Part shown: one piece after another, positions 1 to 9,461 of the stretch
How positions within the stretch are numbered: the first letter of the stretch is position 1
Layout of the letters: every line of letters begins with the position of its first letter
Source: Candidatus Blautia merdipullorum
GTDB lineage: Bacteria; Bacillota; Clostridia; Lachnospirales; Lachnospiraceae
DNA: 49,752 nt
Assembly: GCA_019118685.1 (NCBI GenBank)
Contig: DWYL01000347.1
Span: forward strand, 1-49,752
Direction of reading: 5' to 3'
Notes under the pieces: generated by a model
Databases searched by the model: none
Told to the model about the DNA's origin: nothing
What the model saw: the letters and a program-made list of their open reading frames with translations, nothing else
Program-made: the position numbers and the translations under genes

Positions 1-69
1 AATTTCTATCAGAAAAAACGTCCGGCTTTTAGAAATCCACCTGGATATATGGAAAATAAAGGAAGAAAG

Positions 70-98
70 TTGCATGTTTTCTCCCACTCTGATAAAAT
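70..98 (+). promoter_or_regulatory. Sigma-A-type promoter for the lipoprotein gene
   Basis: TTGCAT at 70-75 and TAAAAT at 93-98 are separated by 17 bases, a good match to a housekeeping promoter. The expected start near base 105 leaves a leader of about 95 bases before the ATG at 201. The leader shows no recognised riboswitch. Confidence 0.5.
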
Positions 99-200
99 AA
101 TCATATATGCCTGACTGAGGCCAGAGTCAAAGACCCCGATGCAAGCATGTCCGCTTGGCTCGTTTCTCACAGGAATAAAACAAAGATCAGGAGAAAAACC

Positions 201-1307
201 ATGGAAAGAAAAAGAGTGACAGTTCTTCTGGGGCTTCTGCTGTCTGGTATCTGTATCCTTGGCGGCTGTACTTCAAAAGAAGAGCGTTCTGCCAGAAAGG
301 CTGTAGAGCAGGAACTTGAAAAACTTCAAAGCTCCGACAGCCAGACCATACTAAACTGCATTGATGCCCAGGATCTGCTGCCTTCTTCTGAGTATACAGA
401 TGAAGCCGCGGAAGAGATCGCAGATATTTTTTCTTTATTTTATAAGGATTTTTCTTTCGAAGTTAAAAAAATAAGCGTTGAAAAAGACAAAGACAAAGGA
501 TCCGCACAGACAGAACTGACTACTATTGATGCCTGCAGCCTGGCAAAAGACTATTCTCTCGCTCTGCTCCAGAAGCAGATAGAAATGGACGCCAGTCCTG
601 GAGAAGTAGAGTTTTCCCTGAGCGATTCCTGCCTCCTTTTGAAAGAAAAACTGGAAACAGAAGATTATGACACAGAAACATCAGAAGTTTCAATTCCTCT
701 GGAGAAAGAATCAGATACCTGGAAGGTAGTCCGTACAGAAGAGCTGGACAGCCTTCTTACAGGAAATTTTGCTGGTTATATGTCGGATTCCAGACTTCTC
801 TCTCCTTCTGAAATTGTAGCCGCTCATTTTGATACCATCGGAAGTTTCGACAGCGAGCAGCTTAAGATTTATCTCTCTCTGGACGAGCTTGTAGAAACTG
901 ACGATACTTTCAGCAATTCTCTTGCTATAGCGATTGCCCGACAGATTGAAAAATCCTTCGATTATGAGATCACAGGGGAAGATCAGGGGGAAAATGATGC
1001 GAAAGTTCAGGTCTCCATCACCAGTCCGGATTTTGAGACCATACTCTCTTCCTATAAGAGACGGCTGACCAGATGGCTGGAAACCTCAGAAGCACTCTCA
1101 GCAGGAGTCCAGGGACGAAGAGACAAAGAAAGAGAGCTTCTTATTTCCTGTATCGAAGAAAATGAGGATACTGTTTCTGATGATATCGTCATCCGGCTTT
1201 TCAACGATGGCATAAACTGGAAGATCCAAATGGATTCCAATATTGCAGAAGCGGTATTTGGTGATATTCCTTCAGCTATTGAATCTATCGCAGAAGATAT
1301 CCAATAA
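201..1307 (+). CDS. Predicted lipoprotein of unknown function (DUF5105-like)
   Basis: The 368-residue product begins with a lipoprotein signal (MERKR, hydrophobic stretch, then LGGC lipobox with the cysteine near residue 23), so it should be tethered to the outer face of the membrane. An in-frame ATG lies at 147, but the ATG at 201 is preceded by AGGAG (189-193) and starts right at the signal peptide, so I use 201. The rest is acidic and mixed alpha/beta, without catalytic motifs. Two similar stretches (roughly residues 25-195 and 200-365, each starting with a region like 'EQLKIYLSLDELV' or 'SQTILNCIDAQDLL') suggest a duplicated NTF2-like or DUF5105-like domain. That family assignment is an inference from general look. 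It has its own promoter and ends in a terminator shared with aspS. Confidence 0.75.
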   Translation: MERKRVTVLLGLLLSGICILGGCTSKEERSARKAVEQELEKLQSSDSQTILNCIDAQDLLPSSEYTDEAAEEIADIFSLFYKDFSFEVKKISVEKDKDKGSAQTELTTIDACSLAKDYSLALLQKQIEMDASPGEVEFSLSDSCLLLKEKLETEDYDTETSEVSIPLEKESDTWKVVRTEELDSLLTGNFAGYMSDSRLLSPSEIVAAHFDTIGSFDSEQLKIYLSLDELVETDDTFSNSLAIAIARQIEKSFDYEITGEDQGENDAKVQVSITSPDFETILSSYKRRLTRWLETSEALSAGVQGRRDKERELLISCIEENEDTVSDDIVIRLFNDGINWKIQMDSNIAEAVFGDIPSAIESIAEDIQ

Positions 1308-1310
1308 CAT

Positions 1311-1350
1311 AAAAACAGGGAGCATAGAAATACGGCAGCTCCCTGTTTTT
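1311..1350. terminator. Bidirectional terminator between the lipoprotein gene and aspS
   Basis: A perfect 13-base inverted repeat (AAAAACAGGGAGC at 1311-1323 and its complement at 1338-1350) has T-runs on both sides. It can therefore end the plus-strand lipoprotein transcript and the minus-strand aspS transcript, whose stop codons lie at 1307 and 1366. Confidence 0.85.
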
Positions 1351-1365
1351 GCTTTATTTTTTCCC

Positions 1366-3162
1366 TTATTCTGCTTTTTCATTTTCTACAACTGCGATCC
1401 CCAGCTCTTCAAGCTGCTTTGGATCCACCACGTCGGGGGCCTCTGACATCAGGCAGGAAGCGTCTTTCACCTTTGGGAAAGCGATTACGTCGCGGATGGA
1501 GTCTTCCTTTGCCATAAGCATTACCAGACGGTCAAGCCCATAAGCCAGTCCTGCGTGAGGCGGAACCCCATATTTAAAAGCATCCAGAAGGAAGCCAAAA
1601 CGCTTATAAGCCTCTTCTTTGGTAAATCCGAGAACCTCAAACATTTTTTCCTGGATATCATCCTGGAAAATACGGACAGAACCTCCGCCGATCTCGTTGC
1701 CGTTAAGAACGATATCGTAGGCCTTAGCCCGGACTCTTCCCGGATCGGAATCAATATACTGAAGGTCCTCCTCCATAGGCATAGTAAAGGGGTGGTGCAT
1801 AGCTACAAAGCGGTTTTCCTCCTCGGACCACTCCAGAAGAGGGAATTCTGTGATCCATACGAACTTGAATTCATTCTTGTCCAGAAGCTCCAACTGTTTT
1901 GCCAGTTCCAGGCGAAGAGCTCCCAGCACATCCCATACCAGCTTAGTTTTATCTGCTGCAAAGAGGAGAAGGTCGCCGTTCTCTCCCTTCATTGTCTGGA
2001 TAAGAGCAGTCATTTCCTCTTCTTTCATAAACTTTGCAAAAGAGGATTTTACAGTGCCGTCCTGTCCGATAGAAATATAAGCCAGGCCTTTGGCGCCGTA
2101 GCCTTTAGCAAATTCCACCAGCTTGTCGATTTTCTTTCTTGGCATGCCTCCCTGTCCCTTGGCATTGATGCCCCTGACACTGCCGCCGTTTTCCAGAGCG
2201 CCTTTAAACACTGCGAATTCACAGTCTTTTACTACTTCGGATACATCTGTAAGCTCCATGCCAAAGCGGATATCCGGCTTATCGGAACCAAAACGGTCCA
2301 TAGCTTCCTGCCAGGTCATTCTCTGGATTGGAAGAGGAACCTCTACTCCCAGGACTTCCTTAAAGAGGAAAGCCAGCATTCTCTCATTTACATCAATTAC
2401 ATCATCTACATCTACAAAAGACAGCTCCATATCGATCTGCGTAAATTCCGGCTGACGGTCAGCTCTTAAGTCTTCATCTCTGTAACATCTTGCCAGCTGG
2501 AAATACCGGTCATAGCCGGAGCACATTAAAAGCTGTTTAAAAATCTGAGGCGACTGAGGAAGAGCATAAAAGCATCCCGGATGGATACGGCTGGGAACCA
2601 GATAATCCCTTGCTCCCTCAGGAGTGCTCTTGATCAGAGTCGGTGTTTCAATTTCCAGGAAGCCTTCCTCAGACAAGAACTGCCGCACCAGAGTAGAAAC
2701 TCTGGAACGAAGGATCATATTTCTCTGAAGATCCGGTCTTCTCAGGTCCAGGTAACGGTATTTCAGACGAACCTCTTCCCTTGTCTTACTATTCTCTTCA
2801 ATGGGAAACGGAGGAGTCTGCGCTTCAGAAAGCACACGTAGCTCCCGGGCTCTGATCTCAATTTCTCCTGTGATGAGATTAGGATTCACTGCTCCGGAAC
2901 GAGCCTCTACCTGTCCCACAACTGCGATCACAAACTCACTTTTCAGCTTTCCAGCTTTTTCAAATACTTCCGGATCAATCTCCCCGTTTTCAAAAATCAC
3001 CTGGATGATACCGGAACGGTCTCTTAAATCTACAAAGACGATACCGCCTTTATTCCGGCTTTTCTGTACCCATCCCATTAGGGTTACCGTACTGCCGATC
3101 TCCGCCTTTGTCACTTCTGCGCATCTATGGCTTCTTTTCAGTCCCTTCATTGATTCTGCCAT
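1366..3162 (-). CDS. aspS: Aspartyl-tRNA synthetase
   Basis: Charges tRNA-Asp with aspartate in the cytoplasm. The 598-residue protein has the bacterial class II layout: an N-terminal OB-fold anticodon domain (residues 1-105), the catalytic core with motif 2 (CYRDEDLRADRQPEFTQ, about 226-242), the bacterial GAD insertion (about 290-410), and motif 3 (GLAYGLDRLVML, about 538-549). The length is normal for the bacterial type. The start is supported by AAGGAG just upstream. It follows hisS by 27 bases and is the last gene of the conserved recJ-apt-relA-hemZ-hisS-aspS run, ending at the shared terminator. Whether it also charges tRNA-Asn (non-discriminating) cannot be decided here. Confidence 0.97.
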   Translation of the reverse strand: MAESMKGLKRSHRCAEVTKAEIGSTVTLMGWVQKSRNKGGIVFVDLRDRSGIIQVIFENGEIDPEVFEKAGKLKSEFVIAVVGQVEARSGAVNPNLITGEIEIRARELRVLSEAQTPPFPIEENSKTREEVRLKYRYLDLRRPDLQRNMILRSRVSTLVRQFLSEEGFLEIETPTLIKSTPEGARDYLVPSRIHPGCFYALPQSPQIFKQLLMCSGYDRYFQLARCYRDEDLRADRQPEFTQIDMELSFVDVDDVIDVNERMLAFLFKEVLGVEVPLPIQRMTWQEAMDRFGSDKPDIRFGMELTDVSEVVKDCEFAVFKGALENGGSVRGINAKGQGGMPRKKIDKLVEFAKGYGAKGLAYISIGQDGTVKSSFAKFMKEEEMTALIQTMKGENGDLLLFAADKTKLVWDVLGALRLELAKQLELLDKNEFKFVWITEFPLLEWSEEENRFVAMHHPFTMPMEEDLQYIDSDPGRVRAKAYDIVLNGNEIGGGSVRIFQDDIQEKMFEVLGFTKEEAYKRFGFLLDAFKYGVPPHAGLAYGLDRLVMLMAKEDSIRDVIAFPKVKDASCLMSEAPDVVDPKQLEELGIAVVENEKAE

Positions 3163-3189
3163 GACATAAAATCTCCTTCTTTGCTCCTT

Positions 3190-4440
3190 TTAATCGTTAT
3201 ATACTTCCTCGATCACTGAATAGCCTTCGCCTGTCAGCTGCTCTTTCTGGAATTTTTTATTTTTCTTTGCATAAACAATATTCACGCTCTGGCCTTCTTT
3301 TCTTTCTTCAGCCGCCTTCTTCATAACTTCCAGAAGTTTCTCCTGGGAAAGCTTTTTGTCCAGAAGATATGCCTTTTTCTCCTTTGTTCCCGGGACTTTA
3401 AATCCTTTTTCCATAAGGAGCATGACAATACGCTCAAATCCAATGGAAAATCCTGTGGCCGGAGTAGGAGTGCCTGTAAACTTGCCGATCATCTCATCAT
3501 AGCGTCCGCCGCCTCCTACGCTTCCGGAAAATCCGTCAATGGAAATCTCAAAAATCGGGCCGGTATAGTAAGACATTCCTCTCACCAGAGTAGGATCGAA
3601 TTCCAGGGTAAAGTTAGCTGTTTTGGCCTCCATTACACACTGAATAATAGTAGTCAGATCATCTGCCACCTTAGGATCCAGGAATCCCTCCAGTTTTTCT
3701 TTGCAGTATTTCACTCCCTCGATTCCGGAGCCCATAGTCTTGAAGAGATCCAGATATTTTTCTACACTCTCTTTTGCAAAACCAGATTCTTCCAGTTCTG
3801 CGGCAACGCCGTCCATGCCGATCTTATCCATCTTGTCCAGAATGATAAATACCTGGGTAAAGGATTCTTCCGGGAATCCGCTGTAGGCAGCCATGGCTTT
3901 CAGGATCCTTCTGTCGTTGATACGGATGGTAAAGCTGTCAAAGTCCAGTTTTCCCACCAGAGTAGAGGTAGCCAGGATCACATCAATCTCTGCCAGGAAA
4001 GTGGGGTCTCCCAGAATGTCAATGTCACACTGCATAAACTGACGGAAACGGCCTCTCTGAGGACGGTCTGCCCGGAACACATTTCCGATGTGCAGAGCCT
4101 TGAAAGGCTGAGGCAGTTCATTGGCATTATTGGAATAGAAGCGGCAGAGAGGAACGGTAAGATCGTAGCGAAGACCGCTGTCTACCAGATCATCCTGGGA
4201 TTTCGCCTCTTCAATCTTTAATTTTTCTCCTCTTTTCAGGATACGGAAAATAAGTTTTTCATTGTCCCCGCCCTGTTTGCTGGTCAGGTTTTCAATATGT
4301 TCTACACAGGGAGCCTCCATGGAGGTAAATCCAAACTGTTTATAAGTCTCCTTGATCAGTCCGATCACATAGTCACGGATCTCCATTTCCTGAGGCAGGA
4401 TATCCTTCATGCCTGTCACTGGTTTTTTCTTTAACTGCAT
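3190..4440 (-). CDS. hisS: Histidyl-tRNA synthetase
   Basis: Charges tRNA-His. The 416-residue class II enzyme shows motif 2 context (GLRYDLTVPLCRFYS and FRADRPQRGRFRQFMQCD), the histidine-specific motif RGMSYYTGPIFEI and motif 3 (GFSIGFERI), followed by the C-terminal anticodon domain. AGGAGA precedes the ATG. The first 10 bases overlap the end of the HD-GYP gene, which implies translational coupling. No T-box leader is present because the gene sits inside an operon. Confidence 0.97.
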   Translation of the reverse strand: MQLKKKPVTGMKDILPQEMEIRDYVIGLIKETYKQFGFTSMEAPCVEHIENLTSKQGGDNEKLIFRILKRGEKLKIEEAKSQDDLVDSGLRYDLTVPLCRFYSNNANELPQPFKALHIGNVFRADRPQRGRFRQFMQCDIDILGDPTFLAEIDVILATSTLVGKLDFDSFTIRINDRRILKAMAAYSGFPEESFTQVFIILDKMDKIGMDGVAAELEESGFAKESVEKYLDLFKTMGSGIEGVKYCKEKLEGFLDPKVADDLTTIIQCVMEAKTANFTLEFDPTLVRGMSYYTGPIFEISIDGFSGSVGGGGRYDEMIGKFTGTPTPATGFSIGFERIVMLLMEKGFKVPGTKEKKAYLLDKKLSQEKLLEVMKKAAEERKEGQSVNIVYAKKNKKFQKEQLTGEGYSVIEEVYND

Positions 4441-5006
4441 TTTTCTGTTCTCCTCTCTTTTTCCTGGTCTCCTTTATGGACCACTTTCATAAATGCAAGA
4501 AATACCTGCATATCAAAGTTTTTGATTTCATCGATCATCAGCCTTACAGCTGTCTCCGGATCAAAGGCTTCACGGTAAGGCCGCTTTTCCGTAAGAGCCG
4601 CATAAGTATCGCAGACTCTCAGAATCCGGCTTCCCAAAGGGATTTCTTCTCCCTGGAGGTTCTGAGGATAGCCGCTTCCGTCATAATTTTCATGATGATA
4701 ATAAATCGTTTCCAGCACAAAACTGGAGTATCCTCGGTTATGAAGGGCCTCGCATCCAAGCTGAGGATGACGGCGCACATATTTGATCTCTTCTACCACC
4801 AGAGGGCTTTCTTTTCCGGATACATATCCGGAAAGCCTGAGCTTTCCAATATCATGAAGGACCCCGGCTACTGCCAGTTCATAACACTGATCTTTGGGCA
4901 GCTGCATTTCTTCTCCTACCTGATAGGCCAGGCTGCTCACCGTAATTCCGTGATTGATCACAGACATCAGGTCATAGTCGATCATTCTTATATTTTTCTC
5001 AGCCAT
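4431..5006 (-). CDS. Stand-alone HD-GYP-type phosphohydrolase
   Basis: The 191-residue protein is essentially one HD-GYP domain. It has the HD pair in LHDIGKL (about residue 52), a conserved His at RRHPQLG, the HHENYDGSGYP signature, and the GSRILRVCDTYAALTEKRPYR block. HD-GYP proteins of this type hydrolyse cyclic-di-GMP or related cyclic dinucleotides. Here there is no receiver, PAS or membrane sensor domain, so the input signal is unknown. It overlaps hemZ upstream (about 19 bases) and hisS downstream (10 bases), so it is co-translated with housekeeping genes. The exact substrate is inferred, not shown. Confidence 0.85.
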   Translation of the reverse strand: MAEKNIRMIDYDLMSVINHGITVSSLAYQVGEEMQLPKDQCYELAVAGVLHDIGKLRLSGYVSGKESPLVVEEIKYVRRHPQLGCEALHNRGYSSFVLETIYYHHENYDGSGYPQNLQGEEIPLGSRILRVCDTYAALTEKRPYREAFDPETAVRLMIDEIKNFDMQVFLAFMKVVHKGDQEKERRTEKCS

Positions 5007-6454
5007 GTGTCAATCCCGACCTTTTTTCGTTGAATCATTTCGTCAATGCGGCTTATGTAATTGGTCACATCTTTTACATTCTCCGCTCTTTCGATCCGTT
5101 CTCCGTTCTGGAATACAAATTTAGTAGAAGCGCCGGCCCCTGCCGCCATGATCGATTGTTTTTCTTCCATCATTAGTATATTGTAAATTCCAGCTTTGTC
5201 AACTTTTGCAAAGCCGGTATTTTCAAGATTTCCGCACATATTTTTCTGGCGGTAGAGATAATAAGGTCCCATTCCCATCTCATAGGCATATTTCATGGCC
5301 ATATCCATGATCTCCTGATTATTCTCAAACTCCATTTCCTGATACTGATCACGGAAGATATTCAGTCTGGCGGCTCTTTTTACCGCCAGAGAATGGACAG
5401 TAAGACTGTCCGGCGCCAGTTTTTTCACTTCTTTCAGGGTATGCTCCACATCTTCCTTATGCTCTCCCGGAAGTCCCACGATCAGGTCCATGTTGATATT
5501 GTCAAATCCACAGTCCCTGGCAAGACCAAAAGCCCTGACTGTGTCTTCCACCCTATGCCGCCTTCCGATGATATCCAGGGTTTTCTGGTTCATGGTCTGG
5601 GGGTTCACGGAAATCCTGGTCACAGGGAACTCCCTGATAGCCATAAGCTTTTCCCGGCTGATGCTGTCCGGCCTTCCGGCTTCAATGGTATATTCCGAAA
5701 CCTCCTCCACCGGAAATTTCTCCTGGATATGTCCCAGAAGCCGCCGCAGCTGATCCGGTTCCAAAGTGGTAGGCGTACCTCCGCCGATATAAATGGTATT
5801 TAAAGGCCTGTCTTTCATCTCTCCGGAAATAAAGTCCAGCTCTTTCAATAAAGCAGACAGATACTCATCCACCCGGTCTCTCCATTTTTCCAGAGGCGAG
5901 GAACTGAAGGAACAGTACAGGCAGATACTCGGGCAAAAAGGAATTCCCACATACAGGCTGTAGCCCTTTTCATAATCTATGTCTTTTAAAATATCCCTCT
6001 CTCTGTTGGCAATGGTAATAGCCAGAGCTGTTTTTTCATTGCTGGTAAAATATGTTTCCCTCATATACTCTGCGGCCTGGACATTGGTCATTCCTTCTTC
6101 CATCAGTCCCATGGCGATCTTAACAGGGCGGATGCCGGTAAGATTTCCCCAGGGAAGGGTATGGCCGGTCTCCTGTGCCAGCAGCTTGTAGAGGATCTGC
6201 TTTAAAGTGTTTTTTCTGCTTTTTCGGTCTTCTCCTTCATCATAAGGGGCAGAATCCTCCAGAACCTGGTCTTTTGTATGGATCCCTATCCTTACCTGGT
6301 CTCCATAAAAAATAGAAACTAATTTTTCATATTCTCTTGGGGCTTCCTCCTCCAAAGTACAGTACATTTCAACTTCCTCTTTTGGATAAAAGGCTTTTAC
6401 CAAGGTATATGCATCATATTCAAACTCTTTTTTATTAAAAGATATTCCTATCAT
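4988..6454 (-). CDS. hemZ: Oxygen-independent coproporphyrinogen III dehydrogenase-like radical SAM protein
   Basis: The 488-residue protein has an N-terminal extension of about 165 residues and then a radical SAM core with CPSICLYC (CxxxCxxC) after YVGIPF, which binds a 4Fe-4S cluster. Further HemN-family blocks are YIGGGTPTTL, YTIEAGRPD, RISVNPQTMN and DLIVGLPGE. The long N-terminal part and final ERAENVKDVTNYI region are typical of HemZ. Family members convert coproporphyrinogen III to protoporphyrinogen IX, although in gut anaerobes without a full haem pathway the role is uncertain. It lies in the conserved Clostridia order MBL-hemZ-hisS-aspS. Confidence 0.9.
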   Translation of the reverse strand: MIGISFNKKEFEYDAYTLVKAFYPKEEVEMYCTLEEEAPREYEKLVSIFYGDQVRIGIHTKDQVLEDSAPYDEGEDRKSRKNTLKQILYKLLAQETGHTLPWGNLTGIRPVKIAMGLMEEGMTNVQAAEYMRETYFTSNEKTALAITIANRERDILKDIDYEKGYSLYVGIPFCPSICLYCSFSSSPLEKWRDRVDEYLSALLKELDFISGEMKDRPLNTIYIGGGTPTTLEPDQLRRLLGHIQEKFPVEEVSEYTIEAGRPDSISREKLMAIREFPVTRISVNPQTMNQKTLDIIGRRHRVEDTVRAFGLARDCGFDNINMDLIVGLPGEHKEDVEHTLKEVKKLAPDSLTVHSLAVKRAARLNIFRDQYQEMEFENNQEIMDMAMKYAYEMGMGPYYLYRQKNMCGNLENTGFAKVDKAGIYNILMMEEKQSIMAAGAGASTKFVFQNGERIERAENVKDVTNYISRIDEMIQRKKVGIDTWLRKI

Positions 6455-6483
6455 TTCATACTGTCTCTTCTCGTCTTTTCTTT

Positions 6484-7116
6484 TTATAAGTAGGGATTAT
6501 GGGCTTTTTCAAAGGCAGCGTCCGTCTCTTCCCCATGTCCGGGAAAGATCTCCGTCTCCGGGGGAAGAAGTTCAAAAAGCCGGTGAAGACTGTCTCTCAT
6601 CTGGCTCATACTTCCTGTAGGAAGGTCTGTTCTGCCGCAGGAGCCGCAGAAAACCGTATCTCCTGACATACAGACTCCCTCTTCCTTCAGCCAGTAGCAG
6701 CAGGATCCGGAAGTATGCCCCGGCGTATGGAGGGTGGTTACCTGAAAGCCTGCCAGGATTTCTTCCTGGCCGTCTTCCAGCCAATGATCGGCCTTGACTG
6801 TGTATGGCTGTCCCGACCAAGCACCGGAAAGATTTGCCATTGGATCTGACATCAGGTTTTCTTCGGCTTTCGGCCCGTAAATCGGGATCTTATATTGATC
6901 TCTCAGCTCATTAGCCGCGCAGATATGGTCATAATGGCCGTGAGTCAAAAGGATTCCTACGGGCCTGCATTCCAGCTTGGCAAGGGCTACCTCGATTCTC
7001 TCCTCCTGGGCACCGGGGTCCACGATAAGAGTCTCTTTCGTTTCTTTATTCATGAGAAAATAGCAGTTGGTCTGTACCGGACCAACTACAATTCCCCGCA
7101 ATATAAGATTTTTCAT
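6484..7116 (-). CDS. Metallo-beta-lactamase fold hydrolase, glyoxalase II-like
   Basis: The 210-residue protein carries the metal-binding set of the MBL fold: THGHYDH (HxHxDH), HTPGHTSGS, GDTVF and a C-terminal FPGHGEET. This matches the short YqgX/YcbL-type glyoxalase II-like group, which hydrolyses thioesters such as S-lactoylglutathione in some members. The natural substrate in an organism probably lacking glutathione is unknown. GAGGGA lies just before the ATG. It sits between relA and hemZ in the same direction with short gaps, so it is part of the operon. Confidence 0.88.
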   Translation of the reverse strand: MKNLILRGIVVGPVQTNCYFLMNKETKETLIVDPGAQEERIEVALAKLECRPVGILLTHGHYDHICAANELRDQYKIPIYGPKAEENLMSDPMANLSGAWSGQPYTVKADHWLEDGQEEILAGFQVTTLHTPGHTSGSCCYWLKEEGVCMSGDTVFCGSCGRTDLPTGSMSQMRDSLHRLFELLPPETEIFPGHGEETDAAFEKAHNPYL

Positions 7117-7133
7117 GTGCTGTTCTCCCTCTG

Positions 7134-9443
7134 TTATCCTGCGGTACGTTCAATATCTTTTACGCTTTCAATCTGGCGTATTTTCTCGATAATACCATTT
7201 AATTCTTCTTTGCTGGCCACCTCAAAAGAAATATCGATGGTCGCTATCCCCTGTTTGCTGGTTCTGGTATTCAGCGCAGAAATGTCGATCTTTCTTTCTG
7301 TAAAGATCTTAGAAATGTCTACGATCAGGCCGGTACGGTTGTAGGCATATACATTCAGTTCCGCCATATACCGCTCTCCCGCAGTATTATCCGGCGCCTG
7401 CCATTCGGCGTCAATGAGACGGTGCCGATCCTCCTCAGACATATTGATCACATTGATACAGTCTGTCCGGTGGATAGTCACTCCTCTTCCCCTGGTCACA
7501 TATCCTACGATCTCATCTCCGGGAATAGGATTGCAGCATTTTGAGAACCGCACAGCCACATCATGGATTCCCTTCACTACAATACCGCCTTTTACTTTGC
7601 CGATATGGAGTTTCTCTTTGCTGTCTGCAGCAGCCTCCAGTACTTTCTCGTCTGTCAGTTCTGCCTTATGCTCTTTGTTATAGGCTTCCTGGAGCTTATT
7701 AATGACCTGTCCTTCCTTAAGACCTCCGTGTCCCAGAGCTGCCAGAACAGAGTCCCAGTCCCGGAAACCATATTTTTTCATAACTGCTTCCTGATATTTA
7801 GGCTTCAGGATATTGCCCAGGGTAACAGACTTTATCTTTGCATATTGGATCAGCATATCCTTACCCTTCAGGATATTGTCCTCTTTAAGTTCCTGTTTAA
7901 ACCACTGATTGATTTTATTTTTGGCCTGAGTGCTTTTCACCACTTTCAGCCAGTCCCGGCTGGGACCTTTGGAGTTCTGGGAAGTAATAATCTCCACCTG
8001 ATCTCCATTTTGGATCACATATTCGATAGGTACAAGTTTCCCGTTTACTCTTGCTCCTACCATCTTGTTGCCTACGGCGCTATGTACGTTATAAGCAAAG
8101 TCAATAGGAGTAGAGCCGTTTGGCAGGTTCTTTACATCTCCTGCCGGAGTGAAACAATACACGCTTTCTGAAAATAAGTCCAGATCGCTTTTTAAAAGAC
8201 TTAAAAACTCTTTATTGTCTGACATGTCCCTCTGCCATTCCAGAATCTGGCGGAGCCAGTTCATTTTTTCCTCTTCTGACTGAGTGACTGTAACTTTTCC
8301 ATTGTTGGATACTTCTTTATATTTCCAATGGGCAGCGATACCATATTCTGCCGTCCTGTGCATTTCAAAGGTACGGATCTGGATCTCAAAGGGCTGGCCG
8401 TTGGGACCGATCAGCGTAGTGTGCAGAGACTGGTACATGTTTGGCTTTGGCATAGCGATATAATCTTTAAACCGCCCTGGTATAGGCTTATACATTTCAT
8501 GGATGATCCCCAGCGATGCGTAACAATCCTTTACAGTATCTACGATGATCCGCACTGCAAACAAATCGTATATCTGATCCAGGGTCTTATCTTGATTTAC
8601 CATCTTCTTATAGATGCTGAAGAAATGTTTGATCCTGCCGTCGATCTGAGCATGAATGCCGGCATTGCTGATGTGCTGCCGTACCTCTCCAACGATCTGA
8701 TCAATAAATGCCTGTCTCTCGCTTTTTTTCAGATTGATCTTTTCCACCAGATCGTAGTAGACCTCAGGCTTCAGATATTTCAGGGAAAGATCATCCAGCT
8801 CGATCTTCACTTTTGAAATACCAAGCCTCTGGGCAATGGGTGCGTAAATGTCCATGGTCTCTCTGGCTTTTTCCTTCTGTTTGGCAGGAGGCATATATTT
8901 TAATGTCCGCATATTGTGGAGCCGGTCCGCCAGCTTTATGAGGATTACCCGTATATCCTTTGCCATGGCCAGGAACATCTTTCTCAGATTCTCTGCCTGA
9001 ACCTCCACTTTATCGGCAGAGTAGCTCAGCTGCCCCAGCTTGGTAACCCCATCTACCAGCAGTTCCACCTCATCTCCGAACTCCTGCCGGATCTCCTCCG
9101 ACGTCATCACCGTATCCTCCACCACGTCATGGAGGAGGCCGGCCACAATGGTCTCTTTATCCAGCTCCAGATCCGCCAGGATAATGGCTACACACAGAGG
9201 ATGTATGATATAGGGTTCTCCCGATTTTCTCACCTGCCCCTTATGAGCATTGTTTGCAATATTGAAAGCCTTTTCGATCATCGTGATGTCCGTGGAAGGA
9301 TGATATTTTTTCACACTGGATATCAGCTCGTCATACAAAACCTCCGGACTTGTAAAGTCCTCCATTGCTTTTACGCTGGCATCTGCCTTTTTAATCTTCT
9401 CTATTTCATCTTTCTGCAGTGTTGATTCTCTTCTTTCTTCCAT
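7134..9443 (-). CDS. relA: Bifunctional (p)ppGpp synthetase/hydrolase (Rel/SpoT)
   Basis: The 769-residue protein controls the stringent response by making and breaking (p)ppGpp. Domains in order: the HD hydrolase (HDVVEDT near residue 106, LADRLHNMRTL near 170), the synthetase domain with RFKDYIAMPKPNMYQSLHTT (about 325-345), TGS (about 445-505), a conserved-cysteine zinc-finger region (RFSKCCNPIPGDEI) and a C-terminal ACT domain (about 690-765). The RFKD sequence in the synthetase is the RXKD signature of bifunctional Rel enzymes rather than the EXDD of synthetase-only RelA. AGGTGAT precedes the start. apt lies 18 bases upstream, a pairing common in Firmicutes. Confidence 0.97.
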   Translation of the reverse strand: MEERRESTLQKDEIEKIKKADASVKAMEDFTSPEVLYDELISSVKKYHPSTDITMIEKAFNIANNAHKGQVRKSGEPYIIHPLCVAIILADLELDKETIVAGLLHDVVEDTVMTSEEIRQEFGDEVELLVDGVTKLGQLSYSADKVEVQAENLRKMFLAMAKDIRVILIKLADRLHNMRTLKYMPPAKQKEKARETMDIYAPIAQRLGISKVKIELDDLSLKYLKPEVYYDLVEKINLKKSERQAFIDQIVGEVRQHISNAGIHAQIDGRIKHFFSIYKKMVNQDKTLDQIYDLFAVRIIVDTVKDCYASLGIIHEMYKPIPGRFKDYIAMPKPNMYQSLHTTLIGPNGQPFEIQIRTFEMHRTAEYGIAAHWKYKEVSNNGKVTVTQSEEEKMNWLRQILEWQRDMSDNKEFLSLLKSDLDLFSESVYCFTPAGDVKNLPNGSTPIDFAYNVHSAVGNKMVGARVNGKLVPIEYVIQNGDQVEIITSQNSKGPSRDWLKVVKSTQAKNKINQWFKQELKEDNILKGKDMLIQYAKIKSVTLGNILKPKYQEAVMKKYGFRDWDSVLAALGHGGLKEGQVINKLQEAYNKEHKAELTDEKVLEAAADSKEKLHIGKVKGGIVVKGIHDVAVRFSKCCNPIPGDEIVGYVTRGRGVTIHRTDCINVINMSEEDRHRLIDAEWQAPDNTAGERYMAELNVYAYNRTGLIVDISKIFTERKIDISALNTRTSKQGIATIDISFEVASKEELNGIIEKIRQIESVKDIERTAG

Positions 9444-9461
9444 ACGATTATCACCTGATTT

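Noticed and set aside
1555-2469. 304-residue plus-strand frame opposite aspS
   Set aside because: An antisense shadow of a conserved synthetase, without start signals.
3163-4440. T-box riboswitch for hisS or aspS
   Set aside because: Both synthetase genes are internal to an operon with gaps under 30 bases and no specifier or terminator stem.
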